From the NCBI GenBank assembly GCA_023052935.1, contig CM041298.1, positions 112,583,977-112,647,976 on the forward strand: a DNA stretch of 64,000 nt. Reading direction: 5' to 3'. This document shows, piece after piece, positions 40,913 through 51,822 of this stretch. A program made the translations under genes and the position numbers. Source of the stretch: Piezodorus guildinii. Lineage: Eukaryota; Arthropoda; Insecta; Hemiptera; Pentatomidae. The notes beneath the pieces were generated by a model. It searched no databases and was not told the origin of the DNA. It was given only the letters and a program-made list of their open reading frames with translations. Position 1 is the first letter of the stretch. Every line of letters starts with the position of its first letter.

Positions 40913-41213
40913 AGTATTTTTTTTTTTTTACAGTAAACGTTTTAAATGTGATTTATTATAATAAATTGTATTGTAACCTTTTAGGTTCAATTACCTGATG
41001 TGAAAATAAAGAAGTTTCAAATAAAAAATGGTTACTACTCACTCCCCCTCCGCTGAGCTAACACTTATTTAAATAAATAATTATATAACGTAAATAGAGA
41101 CGTTACAGTTGGACCAAACAACAGATACTTACGAAGTTTGATCAAAGTCGGTTCAGTAATTTCAGAGTTTATCGCAAACAAACATTGTGACACGAGATTT
41201 TTATATATATAGA

Positions 41214-41392
41214 TAGTTAATCGGACGATACTACAGCTGGAGACCTACATTTTGCCTATTCATGTTCAATAAGGATATCTTTAACGAGTTTACTTCCTTT
41301 GAAAAACCCTAGGACCATCTGTTGGGTTTGAACCCTCGACCTTGTATAAAGAAGCCTGTTAAGCTAGCCACTGCACCACAATAGTCTCTTAA
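41214..41392 (-). mobile_element. SINE S1, decayed, inverted
   Basis: AATCGGACGATACTACAGCT, CTAGGACCATCTGTTGGGTT and GCTAGCCACTGCACCAC follow the S1 order in reverse, with deletions. Confidence 0.75.
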
Positions 41393-41820
41393 ATTAAATT
41401 AAATCAACGTTGAAAATTGAATATTCTTTTAAAACAATATTTCTATGAAGTTTTAGAATTTTTTATAAGTATAATCTCTGTGATAATTAACGTGTATATT
41501 TCAGTCATGCAAGCGAGAACTTAATGGAGTCAGTTAAATGCTCAAAATATTTTTTTATTCTGAATTTGACTGGTTATGAAAACCGGTTCATCATTAGGGG
41601 AGCAAAAGGTGGGGGTTCCCTTCAATCAATCTCAACATTTTAACATTGTATTATTTTATTTTCCTTTCCTATCTCAATGTTTACAGTCAAATTTTGATAC
41701 TATATTAATGGCAATTAATTTTTTTTATAGGGTCAAAACTAAAGTATTAAAATAAGAGTCTAGCTGATCTTTTCAATGTCGCATGTACAAATCCTTAGGC
41801 AGTACAATTTTTTTTTAACG
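41393..41820. other. AT-rich spacer, nothing recognised
   Basis: No match. Confidence 0.5.
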
Positions 41821-41824
41821 ATTA

Positions 41825-41966
41825 AAATATCTTGGTTTATGCCGTCCATTGGAGGAGACTTAAAATAGTGGTCCCGAGGCTCTCAGGTAAATATTATAGG
41901 ATCTAATTAAATCTGAATAGTGAAATTTTTGAACTCCCAGATAGTCACAGTTGCGTAAACGTTACT
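41825..41966 (+). mobile_element. SINE S1 3' part, decayed
   Basis: TATGCCGTCCATTGGAGGAG, GGTCCCGAGGCTCTCAGG and GTTGCGTAAACGTTAC match S1 from mid-body onward. Tail-to-tail with the next copy. Confidence 0.68.
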
Positions 41967-42224
41967 TTTGTTTGGTACTATGGCTAATCGGACGATGGCT
42001 ACAGTGGGAGTCCTAAATTTTGCCTATCCAGGTTTAATTAGGATAGGGACCTTTAACGAGTACCTGACCTCGCACATGCTCGGAACCACCTTTTTACGTC
42101 CCCTCCGAAGGACGGCATAACTAAAGATTTTTTACTCCCATTGAAAAATCATTGGATAACCTTTGAATCCGTGACCTTTGGCATAGAAGGCTGATATGCT
42201 AGCCATCCTGCTATAGGTAACCTC
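41967..42224 (-). mobile_element. tRNA-derived SINE S1, inverted
   Basis: Nearly full-length. The tail is at 41967, then GCTAATCGGACGATGGCTAC, and the B-box region TTTGAATCCGTGACC near 42170. The A-box end is at ~42220. Confidence 0.84.
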
Positions 42225-42431
42225 CAAAAGTTACGTTAAAAGAAGAAACTAACAAAATTTTCGAACAACATGACGAATCATTAAAATGTAAGAGGTATAA
42301 TTCATAATAAATATTGATTTAATTAAATATGTCTGTTTTAAATAGTTAATTGTGGATTTAATGGGTGAAACAATTAGTACTGCTGTATTAAAATATAAAA
42401 AAAGTATTGTTTACCCTGAGAAAACATTATC

Positions 42432-42680
42432 TTGTTCAACCTAAGACCCTTAACAAAATCTGCTGCCGGAAGGTGTTTCCTATCCCTTAAGAAGAGCTTC
42501 ATAGGCGAAAGAGAGGTATCCAAACATACAAAAATAGTAATGTACATAACGACCTTCTCAGCTATACTGACGTATGCCAGCGAATCCCGGGCCCTCACCA
42601 CTAAACATAAAAGCCGTCGTCAAAAATTTTTAAAAGTATCATTTTTCAAAAATACTCTACAGTTTTCGGTCGTCTTATAG
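42432..42680 (+). pseudogene. LINE RT C-terminal fragment, third family
   Basis: The frame reads LKKSFIGEREVSKHTKIVMY then FSAILTYASESRALTTKHKS RR. This is the 'TK--VY-T---P-LTYASE-W-LT-KH-S' segment found just after the RT palm in many insect LINEs. No catalytic motif remains and the ends are decayed. Confidence 0.68.
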
Positions 42681-43846
42681 GCGTTCTCATGCGCGACTTT
42701 ATCGAACATATATATTTAGAAAAAATGAACAATTTTCTAAGAATCCCTAACTTATTTTCCTTTCGATCAATATTAAATTACATCAACATTTTCTTAGAAA
42801 CCATATTCATATTTTTTATTTATTAATATATATTTTTTTTTAATTCAAGAACTTTTGACTTAATTTGGATCATTTCATTTATTTATTATTCTTTATTTTT
42901 AATTTTTAATTATGTAATTATATAATGTAATGGTTTCAACATACCATTTTATCAAAGTCTATGCTACGCAGTCTCATTCATAGTCCTTTTTCACAATGGT
43001 GTAACATAATTTTTTAAACCACTTAAAAAAAAAACAAGGTTATAGAAAAAAAAAAATGCATGTCTTGAATTAAGCAATATGATTAGGAACATGGCGGCCA
43101 TGTTTGGACATGCCAAATTTAGGTTTTTTTCCTATACAATTTTTTCAGCTTGCTGACATTTGAGTATCCTTGATTTTTTTAATTTTTATTACACGAGTAC
43201 TGTTTTGTTTTTATTAACTGCTTTGTTAATTCAATTTGGTTGTTAGAAAATTATAAAGTTTTGATAGTTAATAAATCTTTTATATTTGTAATTAATTAAT
43301 ATAACTAATAATATATAACCATATTACAAAATTATTTAATTAATCAATGAATAAAACGGAGTTATATAAGAAATTTCATAAGGATTATTTTATGAATATA
43401 CACATAAAGGTAAAGAAGGAATCCATTGTTCCTCGTTGATGTATGTTCTCCATCCTCATCAAATAAAATAAATAATATTTTTATTGGTAATTTTTATTTT
43501 TAAACTTTGTATGGTTTGATTAAATTTTAAATACCACTTTTCAATATTTACAAACCTAAATTTCAATTTCATCAGTCATCCTTTCAAGTTAAGATACTTA
43601 AGATGCTTTGGGTTATTTCTGCTTTATTTTAGATATTTTTTGTATTTACTTTTTCGAGTATCAGGATGATTCATTATATAGGTATTATCTTATTATTGAG
43701 AATAATAAATTGAAATAATTTTTACTACACTACCTTATTATTTTATTTTCGTTTTATTTGTACTAAATTAAATATCAGATCAGCCATCGCTATGAATTAA
43801 GAAGTAATGTTTTCGAGAGAGGTTTAGACAAGCGCCCTTTATCACA

Positions 43847-43911
<65 letters not shown>

Positions 43912-44040
43912 TCTTTTTTTTTTTTTTTTTTTTCATTTAGAGTATTATTTCCTGAAGGTTTATGAGTAAAATGCTTAACTATTAAGTTTTCTGTTGAAAG
44001 GAAAATCAATTTTATTGAATTAATGTCTTAAATTTTTTTT
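42681..44040. other. AT-rich, apparently repeat-poor stretch
   Basis: No R1, SINE or LINE match. It includes a 17-bp palindrome at 43088-43104 and the microsatellite at 43848-43911. No coding frame worth calling. Confidence 0.5.
43848..43911. repeat. (CT)n(CA)n(TA)n microsatellite, then T-run
   Basis: CTCTCT, then ~40 bp of AC repeats and ATATAT, followed by a T-run to 43934. Confidence 0.95.
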
Positions 44041-44065
44041 TTTATGTAATACGAGGAGATACAAT

Positions 44066-44076
44066 ATAGATGTTTA

Positions 44077-44080
<4 letters not shown>
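44066..44080. repeat. 15-bp target duplication ATAGATGTTTAATAT, left
   Basis: Exact match at 45722-45736, bounding the LINE at 44081-45721. Confidence 0.9.
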
Positions 44081-44108
<28 letters not shown>

Positions 44109-45721
44109 GGCTTACCGAACCCGAAGGTTCGATGCCGATACCACCAAACTTCGCCTGCATAGACTCGTCCAATGTTCACCGGTCAAGCCCAAGCCCCCGA
44201 GATCAGCCTTAATGCAATCCTCCCATCGACGCTTCGGCCTACCTTTCGGACGCCTACCAGTCGGTTCAGCGAATACCAACTTTCTCGGAATCCGTTCCTC
44301 ACTAAGCCCAACAACTTTACGCGCCCATTTGAGTCTCCGCGATGCTATCAACTCAATTATATTCACAGGGTACAAACTCCGCAATTCCGCGTTATGCAAC
44401 CTTCTAAACTCCCCAGTGGCCTCATCTCTCTTTGGACCAAATATTTTACGCAATACCTTATTTTCGAAAACCTTAAGCCGCTGTTCATCCTTTAAAGTAA
44501 GCGGCCACGTTTCACATCCGTAAAGAACCGTTGGAAGAATAATAGTTTTATAAATTCTAATCTTTAAGTTTTTAGATAGAAGCCGCGAACTAAGTAACTT
44601 AGCAACTGAATAATAACACGCATTTCCCACCTTTAACCGGGACTTTATTTCTTCCTGGATTTCATTTTTTCTAGTTATAATTGAACCTAAATACTTGAAT
44701 TTCTCTACGTGTTCCAAAGTATGACCTGATACATCAATATCACCAAGATCGACACCGTTTCTGCTACTGATCATATACTTCGTCTTATCGGTATTTAATT
44801 CGAGTCCTATTTCTTTACCGGTTTTTATTAACACACTTGTATTTAGTTGTATGGTTTCCGTGTCTTCACCTAGCAGTACCAGATCATCGGCATACCCCAA
44901 AACCGGAATCTTGTCACCCATATTTAAGCCTTTCTCGGTACACATCACCTTTTCTATGACATATTCTAAAGCTATATTAAATAACACAGGTGAAAGGGAA
45001 TCACCCTGTTTCAAACCCGATCGCACCTCAAATCTCTCGGAGTAATTATGACCGATTCTAACTTTATGGAATGTTTCCGACAAACACATCTCTACTAGGT
45101 TTACTAACTTTTTAGGTATTCCCTGTTCAATCATGATGTTATATAGCTTCTGACGGTCTATTGAATCATAAGCCTTTTTAAAATCGATATAAAGTTGATG
45201 GACTACACCGTTGTATTCCAATTTCTTCTCTAATATTTGACGTAAGGAAAATATTTGGTCAATAGTCGAGCAATTCCGCCTAAAACCACATTGGTAATCT
45301 CCGATAATTTCCTCAGCGTATTCCGTTATTCGACTAGTTAGAATCGACGAGAATATTTTATAGCATACTGGGAGAAGAGAGATCCCACGATAGTTGTTAC
45401 AAGCCTCGCGCGGATCTCATTACCGCGTATGGGGAGCGTCCCACGGGTGGCGGATGTGGGAATGGTCGGTGGAATTTCCTCGGAAGCTCCTCCCGGCTAA
45501 GTCCGATGGACTCGCTGACCAACAATGAGAGCGGCCCCCCAGGCTTGCTGGAGGGTGTGACGTAGGTTCGAACGCCCTACTCACATATTTTAGTTCACAA
45601 AATATCACCAAAAGTCATGGATTCCTCTGAGGTAAAACGCTCATTATCCGGAGGTAAACTAGTCCCCCGTTCGGGTCTCCGGGTGGGGACTGCTTCAGGG
45701 GAATCATGGCGCAAGATGAAA
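44081..45721 (-). mobile_element. LINE with (TAA)n tail, complete 5' end but internal deletion
   Basis: A 1,641-bp minus-strand element with a TAA-repeat tail at 44081-44108 and a 15-bp target duplication. Its 5' ~300 bp (45417-45721) is GC-rich, non-coding leader-like sequence containing a GGTCTCCGGGTGGGGACT motif on the plus strand. This is joined abruptly at ~45410-45416 to the middle of the RT domain. Endonuclease and upstream ORF sequence are missing. Simple-repeat rather than poly(A) tails occur in I- and RTE-related clades; the clade is not fixed here. Confidence 0.88.
44112..45416 (-). pseudogene. LINE reverse transcriptase domain, intact catalytic core
   Basis: Open for 434 codons between a stop just upstream (45417-45419) and the natural stop at 44112-44114. 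RT blocks in order: NNYRGISLLPVCYKIF, QLYIDFKKAYDSIDR (motif A, first Asp), SGLKQGDSLSPVLFNIALEY (motif B), LGYADDLVLLGED (motif C, two Asp), and KFKYLGSIITRKN. These are followed by VLYGCETWPLTLKDEQ and a GRRPKGRPKRRWEDC basic tail. All catalytic aspartates are present, but there is no endonuclease and the only in-frame starts are internal. Read as a retrotransposon remnant, not a host gene. Confidence 0.9.
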
Positions 45722-45736
45722 ATAGATGTTTAATAT
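45722..45736. repeat. 15-bp target duplication ATAGATGTTTAATAT, right
   Basis: Second copy of the duplication bounding the LINE. Confidence 0.9.
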
Positions 45737-46061
45737 GCCGTCTTAAATTGCAAGTAAAGTTAATATGCAATAAAAGAAGTAGTTTTAAGTCCATAAAGTT
45801 TTATAGGTGGGTGTAAAAAATAAATAAAGTGGTACAAAAACCTTAGGTATAATCATAATTTAACGGACGGCAATTTCCCATAAAATTGTCATCTTCAACA
45901 GATCGCAATTTTTAACACTTAAAGATGTGGTTTTATACCTTAGGACTTCCGACATCCAAAAAATGTTTTGAACTAATAACACTTATGTAATTAACAAAAA
46001 AAACAAAAAACTTTGGTGACTATTTTTTTTTTTCAATTCTCTTCTGCTTTTCAATTTATTT
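45737..46061. other. AT-rich spacer, nothing recognised
   Basis: No match. A phrase CAATTTCCCATAAAATTGTC (45872-45891) resembles the stem part of Penelope-type ends, but no boxes are present. Confidence 0.45.
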
Positions 46062-46140
46062 CACTTTCCCTTACCTATATATGAAATATATCATCAAAAA
46101 CATTTTCGAATTCAAGTTTTCAACGGAAATACACGTTTTA
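46062..46140 (-). repeat. R1 hairpin-end fragment
   Basis: CACTTTCCCTTACCTATATA, then GAATTCAAGTTTTCAACGGA, then TACACGTTTTA, in the R1 order. Truncated by a Helitron fragment. Confidence 0.7.
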
Positions 46141-46500
46141 AGTACTTATGCGTAAATGATATTTTTAGTTTTATTTTATTGTGGCAGAAGAACATACTGA
46201 TTTTCTCCGCAACCCGACATATAGTTGGCCGTGTTAAAAGCAGTCTTGACGTAAATCTATTCCTACGTGTTTAAATGTTTGCCTCTATAATTTATTAATT
46301 GTTATGTAAATGATAACTTAACGAGAAATTGCATTTTAATTTTAAATAACTTCATTTAAAATTAAAATGCAAATCATTTAGAATCATCGGTTAATTTTCC
46401 CTGTTTTTTTCCATTAATTCTTCACTTCAATAGGTAGTTTCTGAGATAAGTGCGTTCAAGCAAACAAACTCTTCAGCGTTATAATATTAATATATATTAA
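46141..46500 (-). mobile_element. Helitron fragment, same family as 57621-58576
   Basis: The minus strand begins near 46490 with TAATATTATAACGCTGAAGA and GTTTGTTTGCTTGAACGC, and ends with GACGTAAATC...GCGG and the CAGTATGTTCTTCTGCCAC segment. The 3' CTRR end is absent. A ~25-bp insertion near 46224 is not in the other copy. Confidence 0.75.
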
Positions 46501-46559
46501 ATAGCGGTATATTAATTTAACTTAAGTAATCATAGGAAAAACCATACCACTTTAACGGT

Positions 46560-46660
46560 TATATTCCATGTTAATGGGCAATTACGAATGCTAATTTCAA
46601 AATGCAATATCTCTGGCAATTTTTAACCTAATTTAAAGATGTTTTTTTTTTTTTGTTTTT
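46560..46660 (-). repeat. R4 fragment
   Basis: TTCAAAATGCAATATCTCTG and GTTAATGGGCAATTAC match R4 wording at 31610-31720. Confidence 0.4.
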
Positions 46661-46769
46661 TTAAGAAATTTAATTCTTCGTCGAAAAACGATAAGACCAA
46701 AGTATTTTTAAACTTACTTAAAAAAGGACAATTACAATAGTTTATTTTTTTAATACAAAAAATTGCAGA

Positions 46770-47010
46770 AGATAAAAACTGGAAATTGAATTCTTTTAAA
46801 ATTAAAATTCAATTAATTTGGAATCCTTAGATGCGAGGTTAATTTCCCCGTTTTTTCCCCCACATTTTCCACTGATTCTTTACTACTATTGGTCGCAGCG
46901 TGATGTTATATAGCCTAAAGTCTTTCTTGATAAATGAACTATCCAACGCAAAAATTGTTTGAAATTGTTCAAACAAAAAAAACTCTTCAGCTTAATAATA
47001 TTAATATATT
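46770..47010 (-). mobile_element. Helitron 5' fragment, same family
   Basis: Minus-strand 5' region AATATTATTAAGCTGAAGAG, then GGATAGTTCATTTATCAAGA and ATATAACATCACGCTGCGAC, the same order as 57630-57780. Truncated before the 3' end. Confidence 0.75.
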
Positions 47011-47039
47011 TTGAATAAAGTTCACATTATCTTTTCAGT

Positions 47040-47405
47040 TTTGAGTTTGGTTATGGCGTCACGATTCGGACTTTCATATTATTTGAAGAGCCTAAGAGAA
47101 CTTTTTGTAATAGGAGACAAACCCCCACCTGGCATAAATGAGGTATTTGCGAGGAGTTGGATGACTTGTTCTCCCAAGGGGGGTATTCTAATGGAGGTAG
47201 CGGCAGGAGTGGTGGGGGTGAAGTTGAGGTGGAGGGGATAGGAGAGGGGAAGGGAGGGGAGAGTTCCCCACCTCCAGTCACTGCCCAACGCTCGTCCGGG
47301 CCGTTCCTCTCTGTCTGTCTGAGAGTGATCAGTGATCTGTGACTGTCAGTGTCTGTGGATCTTCTTGTATTCGTCTCATCGATTGGAGTATGCGATTTGT
47401 CTTCG
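47040..47405 (+). promoter_or_regulatory. candidate promoter and first exon of a host gene
   Basis: A block clearly richer in G+C than the surrounding ~10 kb. It has a purine-rich strand (47150-47270) followed by CCGGGCCGTTCCTCTCTGTC. Arthropod initiator-like TCAGT pentamers occur at 47329-47333 and 47346-47350, with a GGATCT downstream-element-like sequence at 47357-47362. A strong donor TTCG|GTAAGTG ends the block at 47405. No long coding frame is needed if this is a 5' UTR exon. Short frames on both strands (47011-47342) reflect the purine bias. There is no transcript evidence in the sequence itself. Confidence 0.45.
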
Positions 47406-49850
47406 GTAAGTGAGGAATATATAGTGATTATAGTTAATATGTGCGTTTATTTCTTCCGGATACCTTTATTTCGATTATTAACAAAAAAACTTCAAGTGCC
47501 GACTCGCACCTGTCAACAGTGGCAATCTGAAAATAGCCGCATTTTATAAGAAGGAAACGTAGGTTAAGTTGTACCTAAAAATAACCTTAAATAAAATACA
47601 ATCCTCACTAAACCGACCCATAACTCTCATTGTATACATTAAATCAACACTAAAATCAATAATCGATAATTAACTGATCAATAGAATAGAAAACGAATTA
47701 TTTTTTCTAAAAGAATTCTGTACTTTATTCCAATTAAAAAAAAAAAATCTCAGAACTACACACTATTAATCTTGATCTTGTCAACAAATATGATGAAGTT
47801 ACAAATCAATAACGGGTTAGAAAATCATAAACATCAATTTTACTCACAGTACAGAGGAGAAGAATTAATTTTTATCAAAGATTTCTATAGATTAAAAACA
47901 AAAAGGGAGAAGAAAAAAATAGTCTCCATCGTGAAATAAATATAAAAATTATATTTTAACTTTTCTATAGTATTTAAAATTTTATTAAGGTGATATTAGC
48001 TTTTTTTATGATCAAAATAGACATACCGGCAAATCACCGGTAGTACAAATAGTCTTAGCTTATGTCAATTCAATTGAGTTCAATCAAGTAATTTTAAAAA
48101 AATCATATAACTATTTTGATACATTTTTATCGAGTATTGTCTGTAAATATTCAGAGATATTTTTTTTCTGATGAGGCTTTAATTATTATTGGATATACTT
48201 ATTTAACTACAACTGTTATTGTCAAGTTCCCTTATCATATTTTTTGAGATGATATTTTTTTATTTTGTTACAAGAGTTACGAATTTCAAATTCGGGAGCA
48301 GTTATATTGAATAATTTTGACTCATTATAGAGTTATTCCATACCGTTATCTATTCGGACTAAAATACAATTTATCCATTGGATGTATTTATGAATGAGCC
48401 GCGGGGAAGTAATTTTTTTTATTACGGTTTTAGCATCGTATAAATATTAACAGACTTACCATCTTCCCGGTCGTTAAAGTCACCGAGCCGGAGTGACTTT
48501 AACGCGCCGAAGACATTTCTTTTACATGTCTAACCCATTAGAAACGTCGGTTCTCGTGGCAGGTACCCTCTCGACGGATGACCCTTAGACTATGAAAAGA
48601 AGATGGGTTCCTCCAGGTGCTGATAGGGTCTAATACTCATCTATTATCTAATTTAGAAATTGTAGCCAACTCAAGGTAATAGCTCGGAACGCCTACCCAA
48701 TTTAATTCTATCTCTTAACAACTAATTTGTACATGTACCTAACCCTTTTTTGCTTCCCTCGAACATTTTTGTCTCTGGTATTGGTTTATCTTTCCGGGTT
48801 ATTTTTTTGTCGACCACTATTCTACATTTTTGATACTGTTGATACCGGTGGAATTCTTTCGACTCCTACTTAACATAAAAATATTTAAAGAATTCCAATT
48901 AGCTCCTGCACAGATAATAATGTAAATTTATTAAAATTATTTACTTGCTAATTATTATTACAAACAAAATTAATATAAACGAATTAAATAAGAATTAATA
49001 TTGAGCAAGTTCAAGGATGATTAGTTTAACCGCGTCGACCAAGGGCGTTCGTTAAGAAAGGGTTCGGCTGACCGTATGTTACCTTTAATTGAGAAAACAA
49101 AAACGAGACAAAGAAACAAAATGAAAAAGAATCAGATGAGGAAAAAAAAAACGAATGATCGATCCCTTTTCTCTCCTAAATCACACATTGACAAAATGTT
49201 TTTACCCAAATAAACGGCTCTCATTTTTTTGTCTGTATCTTTCGGTTACCGTTGGTATGATATATTAGTGTTCATGTTAAACAGAACTTTTTTTTCTTCT
49301 GTATTCGGTTTAGAGCTTTTTTTTAAAGCTATCTTTCATTGAATTTTTTTTAGACGATTAATGAATTTTAAATTTAGCATAGTTTGAATGTTATCCGATT
49401 TATAGAAGAATAATCCATACCTAATACTTATTAAATTTTATGATTTTATTAATTAAAATCTGATAATTAATCTTTTATTTAACATTTGGGGACATTTAAC
49501 ACCGAAAATATTCAGAACAGAAAATCCTCATATTTATTGTTCTATGTAAATAATTCAATGTCATCAAGTTAACTCAATAATAAAAATGTATCAATAATTA
49601 ATTTCGCCCCAGTTTATTTATTAATTAATTTTGTAGACAGTATCTAATTATTTGATTTAATTTATAATTAATTTAATGATATAATTAATTAAACATTGCT
49701 TGGATAAACATTAAACAAACTATTATAAAGATGTCTTCAATAAATTAATTATATGTTTTTATAATTGTCGTATATAATAATAAAATTAAAAATATGGATG
49801 TGTCATGTTTATTTATTTAACCTTAGCGAATGAGCTTAAGATTTTAATTA
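47406..49850. other. repeat-poor AT-rich DNA, possible intron or intergenic
   Basis: No R1, SINE, mariner or LINE match. 48440-48720 is GC-richer with a perfect hairpin at 48473-48503. The 66-codon frame at 47349-47549 spans the proposed splice donor and is not convincing. Confidence 0.45.
48473..48503. repeat. perfect 11-bp-arm hairpin
   Basis: GTTAAAGTCAC (48473-48483) and GTGACTTTAAC (48493-48503) around a 9-base CGAGCCGGA loop, in a GC-richer block. Confidence 0.9.
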
Positions 49851-49857
49851 AATATTT

Positions 49858-49930
49858 ATTTATTGAGAAATATTACAATCTGTTTCAGAATGAACAATAG
49901 TAATAGAGATATAGGACCACATTCATACAA
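49858..49930 (-). mobile_element. jockey-type LINE 3' terminus fragment
   Basis: TTGAGAAATATTACAATCTG followed by TTTCAGAATGAACAATAGTA resembles the 3' ends at 12066 and 12601. The remaining ~150 bp to the right is A-rich and not informative. Confidence 0.5.
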
Positions 49931-50840
49931 TATATGCAGAAAATAACGATAAAGTCAAATTACATAAAATAGAAAAAAAATCATTTATATGTACAATAAA
50001 ATATAACAAAATAAAAATAAAAAGATTTAAAAAAAAATCCTTTTTGGTCAATATATTTTTTTTATATTTTATACAAAGTTAGGAGTTACAGATAAGTTAA
50101 TAAAAAAATAATACATAAAAAAAAAACTTTAAACATTGATGAATATCAGAGCAGAAAAAAAAAACCCCTATAAATTCTTTGGAGCTTCTATAAGATTCTG
50201 CTCTGAATATTAATGTAAATGTGTAATGTTGATTTTTTTTTTTTTTTTAATTTTTAACTTTTTTTTTTTAAATTCCTGAGTTGTAATATTATTTATTCTG
50301 GATTTTTTTTTGCTTCTTGAACATTTTCCCATATTCACTCCAAGGATATGTCGAAGACATTTTAAAAATGAATTAAACGTAAACATAAATAATTAAATAA
50401 TAAATTCATTAAAATAATAATATTAAAAATAACAATAACGTGAAATGAAAAGGAGGAAAGTACGATTTAGAGTCATCTGTAGTATGGAATTAATTGAAAC
50501 CACGCCGACCAATTAGTGGGACACTGTGTTTACAATTAACCAAGGCCAATTTCAATTTAATCAGGTAATTTCTCCTTGTTAATTGATTACACCTTATCGG
50601 AGAAGGGAGTGTTAATTGAAATAGCTATATCCTTCGATAGCTGTGGTGGGTCGGATTGAGATTATCAAAGTCGTGAGCCTTCGACGACTCCGTGTTTTAT
50701 AGCTTATTTGTTAGATATATTTATTTCTTAATATTTTTGTGTTTTTATTTACTTTTGTTTTTCATTTACAACACGATTGAGTAATTTACGTTTTCGCATT
50801 GAAATGATCAACAGATAAAATCGGATATGTTACCCTTTTT
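49931..50840. other. AT-rich DNA; GC-richer island at 50460-50700
   Basis: The island contains several TAATTA/AATTG-type homeodomain cores (e.g. GGAATTAATTGAAAC, CCAATTAGTGG, GTTAATTGATTAC). It has no repeat match and no coding frame. Candidate non-coding regulatory DNA, by composition only. Confidence 0.35.
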
Positions 50841-50852
50841 TTTTTTTTTTTT

Positions 50853-51065
50853 TAACTCACGTATGCATAAAATATATAATTAAGGAAAACATTGCAATCT
50901 TGAAAAATTTTTATTTCTAGTTGTCAACGAAAATATCTTTCGTCTTTTTTTTAAATTTTGTTTTCAATCTGAAGTTTCACGTTTCAAGATATACTGAATT
51001 TAAAACAGAACTTCGTCCATCCTTTTTAACGATTTAACCAAAAAGCATTTTCCATTATCAAAGGT
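50853..51065 (-). repeat. R1 hairpin-side fragment, old
   Basis: 'ACTCACGTATGCATAAAATA' then 'AACATTGCAATCTTGAAAAA' and 'CAACGAAAATAT' follow R1 order with many changes. Confidence 0.5.
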
Positions 51066-51590
51066 TATTTAAATTGTTTGCAAGAAAACAAAAAAAAACA
51101 AACATTGAAATTGCACAATTGAGACCTTAATCTCTAAAAGTATGATTTACATTCTAACAAATTGTAATTAAATTTATCCTGATAATTTAATTAGTTTTTA
51201 TAATTCTTTTTACAGTATAATCGAGAATTTGTGACGGTTTTAGGGTGAATTAGAACAAATTAAATGTTTAACAATTATCTTTTGGAAACAGTTGCGTTTC
51301 CGAAACTCAGTTTTAAAGGAAATGAGCGTTGTAAATTTCTAGATTTTTTTAATATTTTTAATAAATATTTTCTTAAGTTCTCTAAGAAAATATTTCTATT
51401 TATAATGAGCAAGACTAACTTTCAACATTATTTTATTTTAGATTAATTTAATTTATGGACGCATCACTAATGTTATATTTAGTATTATTTTCTTTTTCTT
51501 GTTTTAAAAGCGCTAAATTGTTTTGATAGACTTAAATATATTTAGAAACCAAATTATTTTCTTAATTGTTATGGTGTTATCATATAGCAT
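51066..51590. other. AT-rich spacer, nothing recognised
   Basis: A 60-codon frame at 51264-51446 is phenylalanine/lysine-rich low-complexity and is not called. Confidence 0.5.
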
Positions 51591-51597
51591 ATCCTTG

Positions 51598-51822
51598 AAG
51601 TTTCTTTCGATATTTTCTATGCGAAAGTAGTAGTGGTAAAGTGGGCAGTCTTCTTGAATGTGGCTGATGGTCAGTTACTCGTTGCAGTTTTCACAGTTCG
51701 GAGTTTTCTTCTCGATAAGGTTACTGTGGGCGATCCGTTTGAAACATTTTGCTATATTTTCAACACGTTTCTGAATTGTTTCCTCATTACCAAGAAATGA
51801 TTTTAGCATGCTTAATAATTAA
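51598..51822 (-). pseudogene. LINE ORF2 C-terminal zinc-knuckle fragment, decayed
   Basis: The minus strand reads CFKRIAHSNLIEKKTPNCEN then CNE-stop-LTISHIQEDCPLYHYY. This fits RIGHS-L...C-x2-C...HI-EDCP-Y, the RNase H exit and knuckle of I/R1-type LINEs. A stop replaces a Gln codon and the upstream frame is only partly readable. Confidence 0.72.

Larger units (their letters stand above)
39750..41213 (-). mobile_element. Helitron (rolling-circle element), non-autonomous
   Basis: Read on the minus strand it starts TCTATATATATAAAAATCTC (41213) and ends with a GCAAAGCCGCGGGTTACAGC-TAA terminus at 39750. This is the TC...CTRR pattern, and the ends lie between A and T in the host. The region next to the 3' end is GC-rich, as expected. 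It encodes no Rep/helicase and carries a jockey tail insertion at 40683-40912. Confidence 0.82.

Noticed and set aside
47011..47342. Overlapping 60-76-codon frames on both strands
   Set aside because: They mirror a G/A-rich strand bias. Frames open on both strands of a purine-rich tract are expected without selection.
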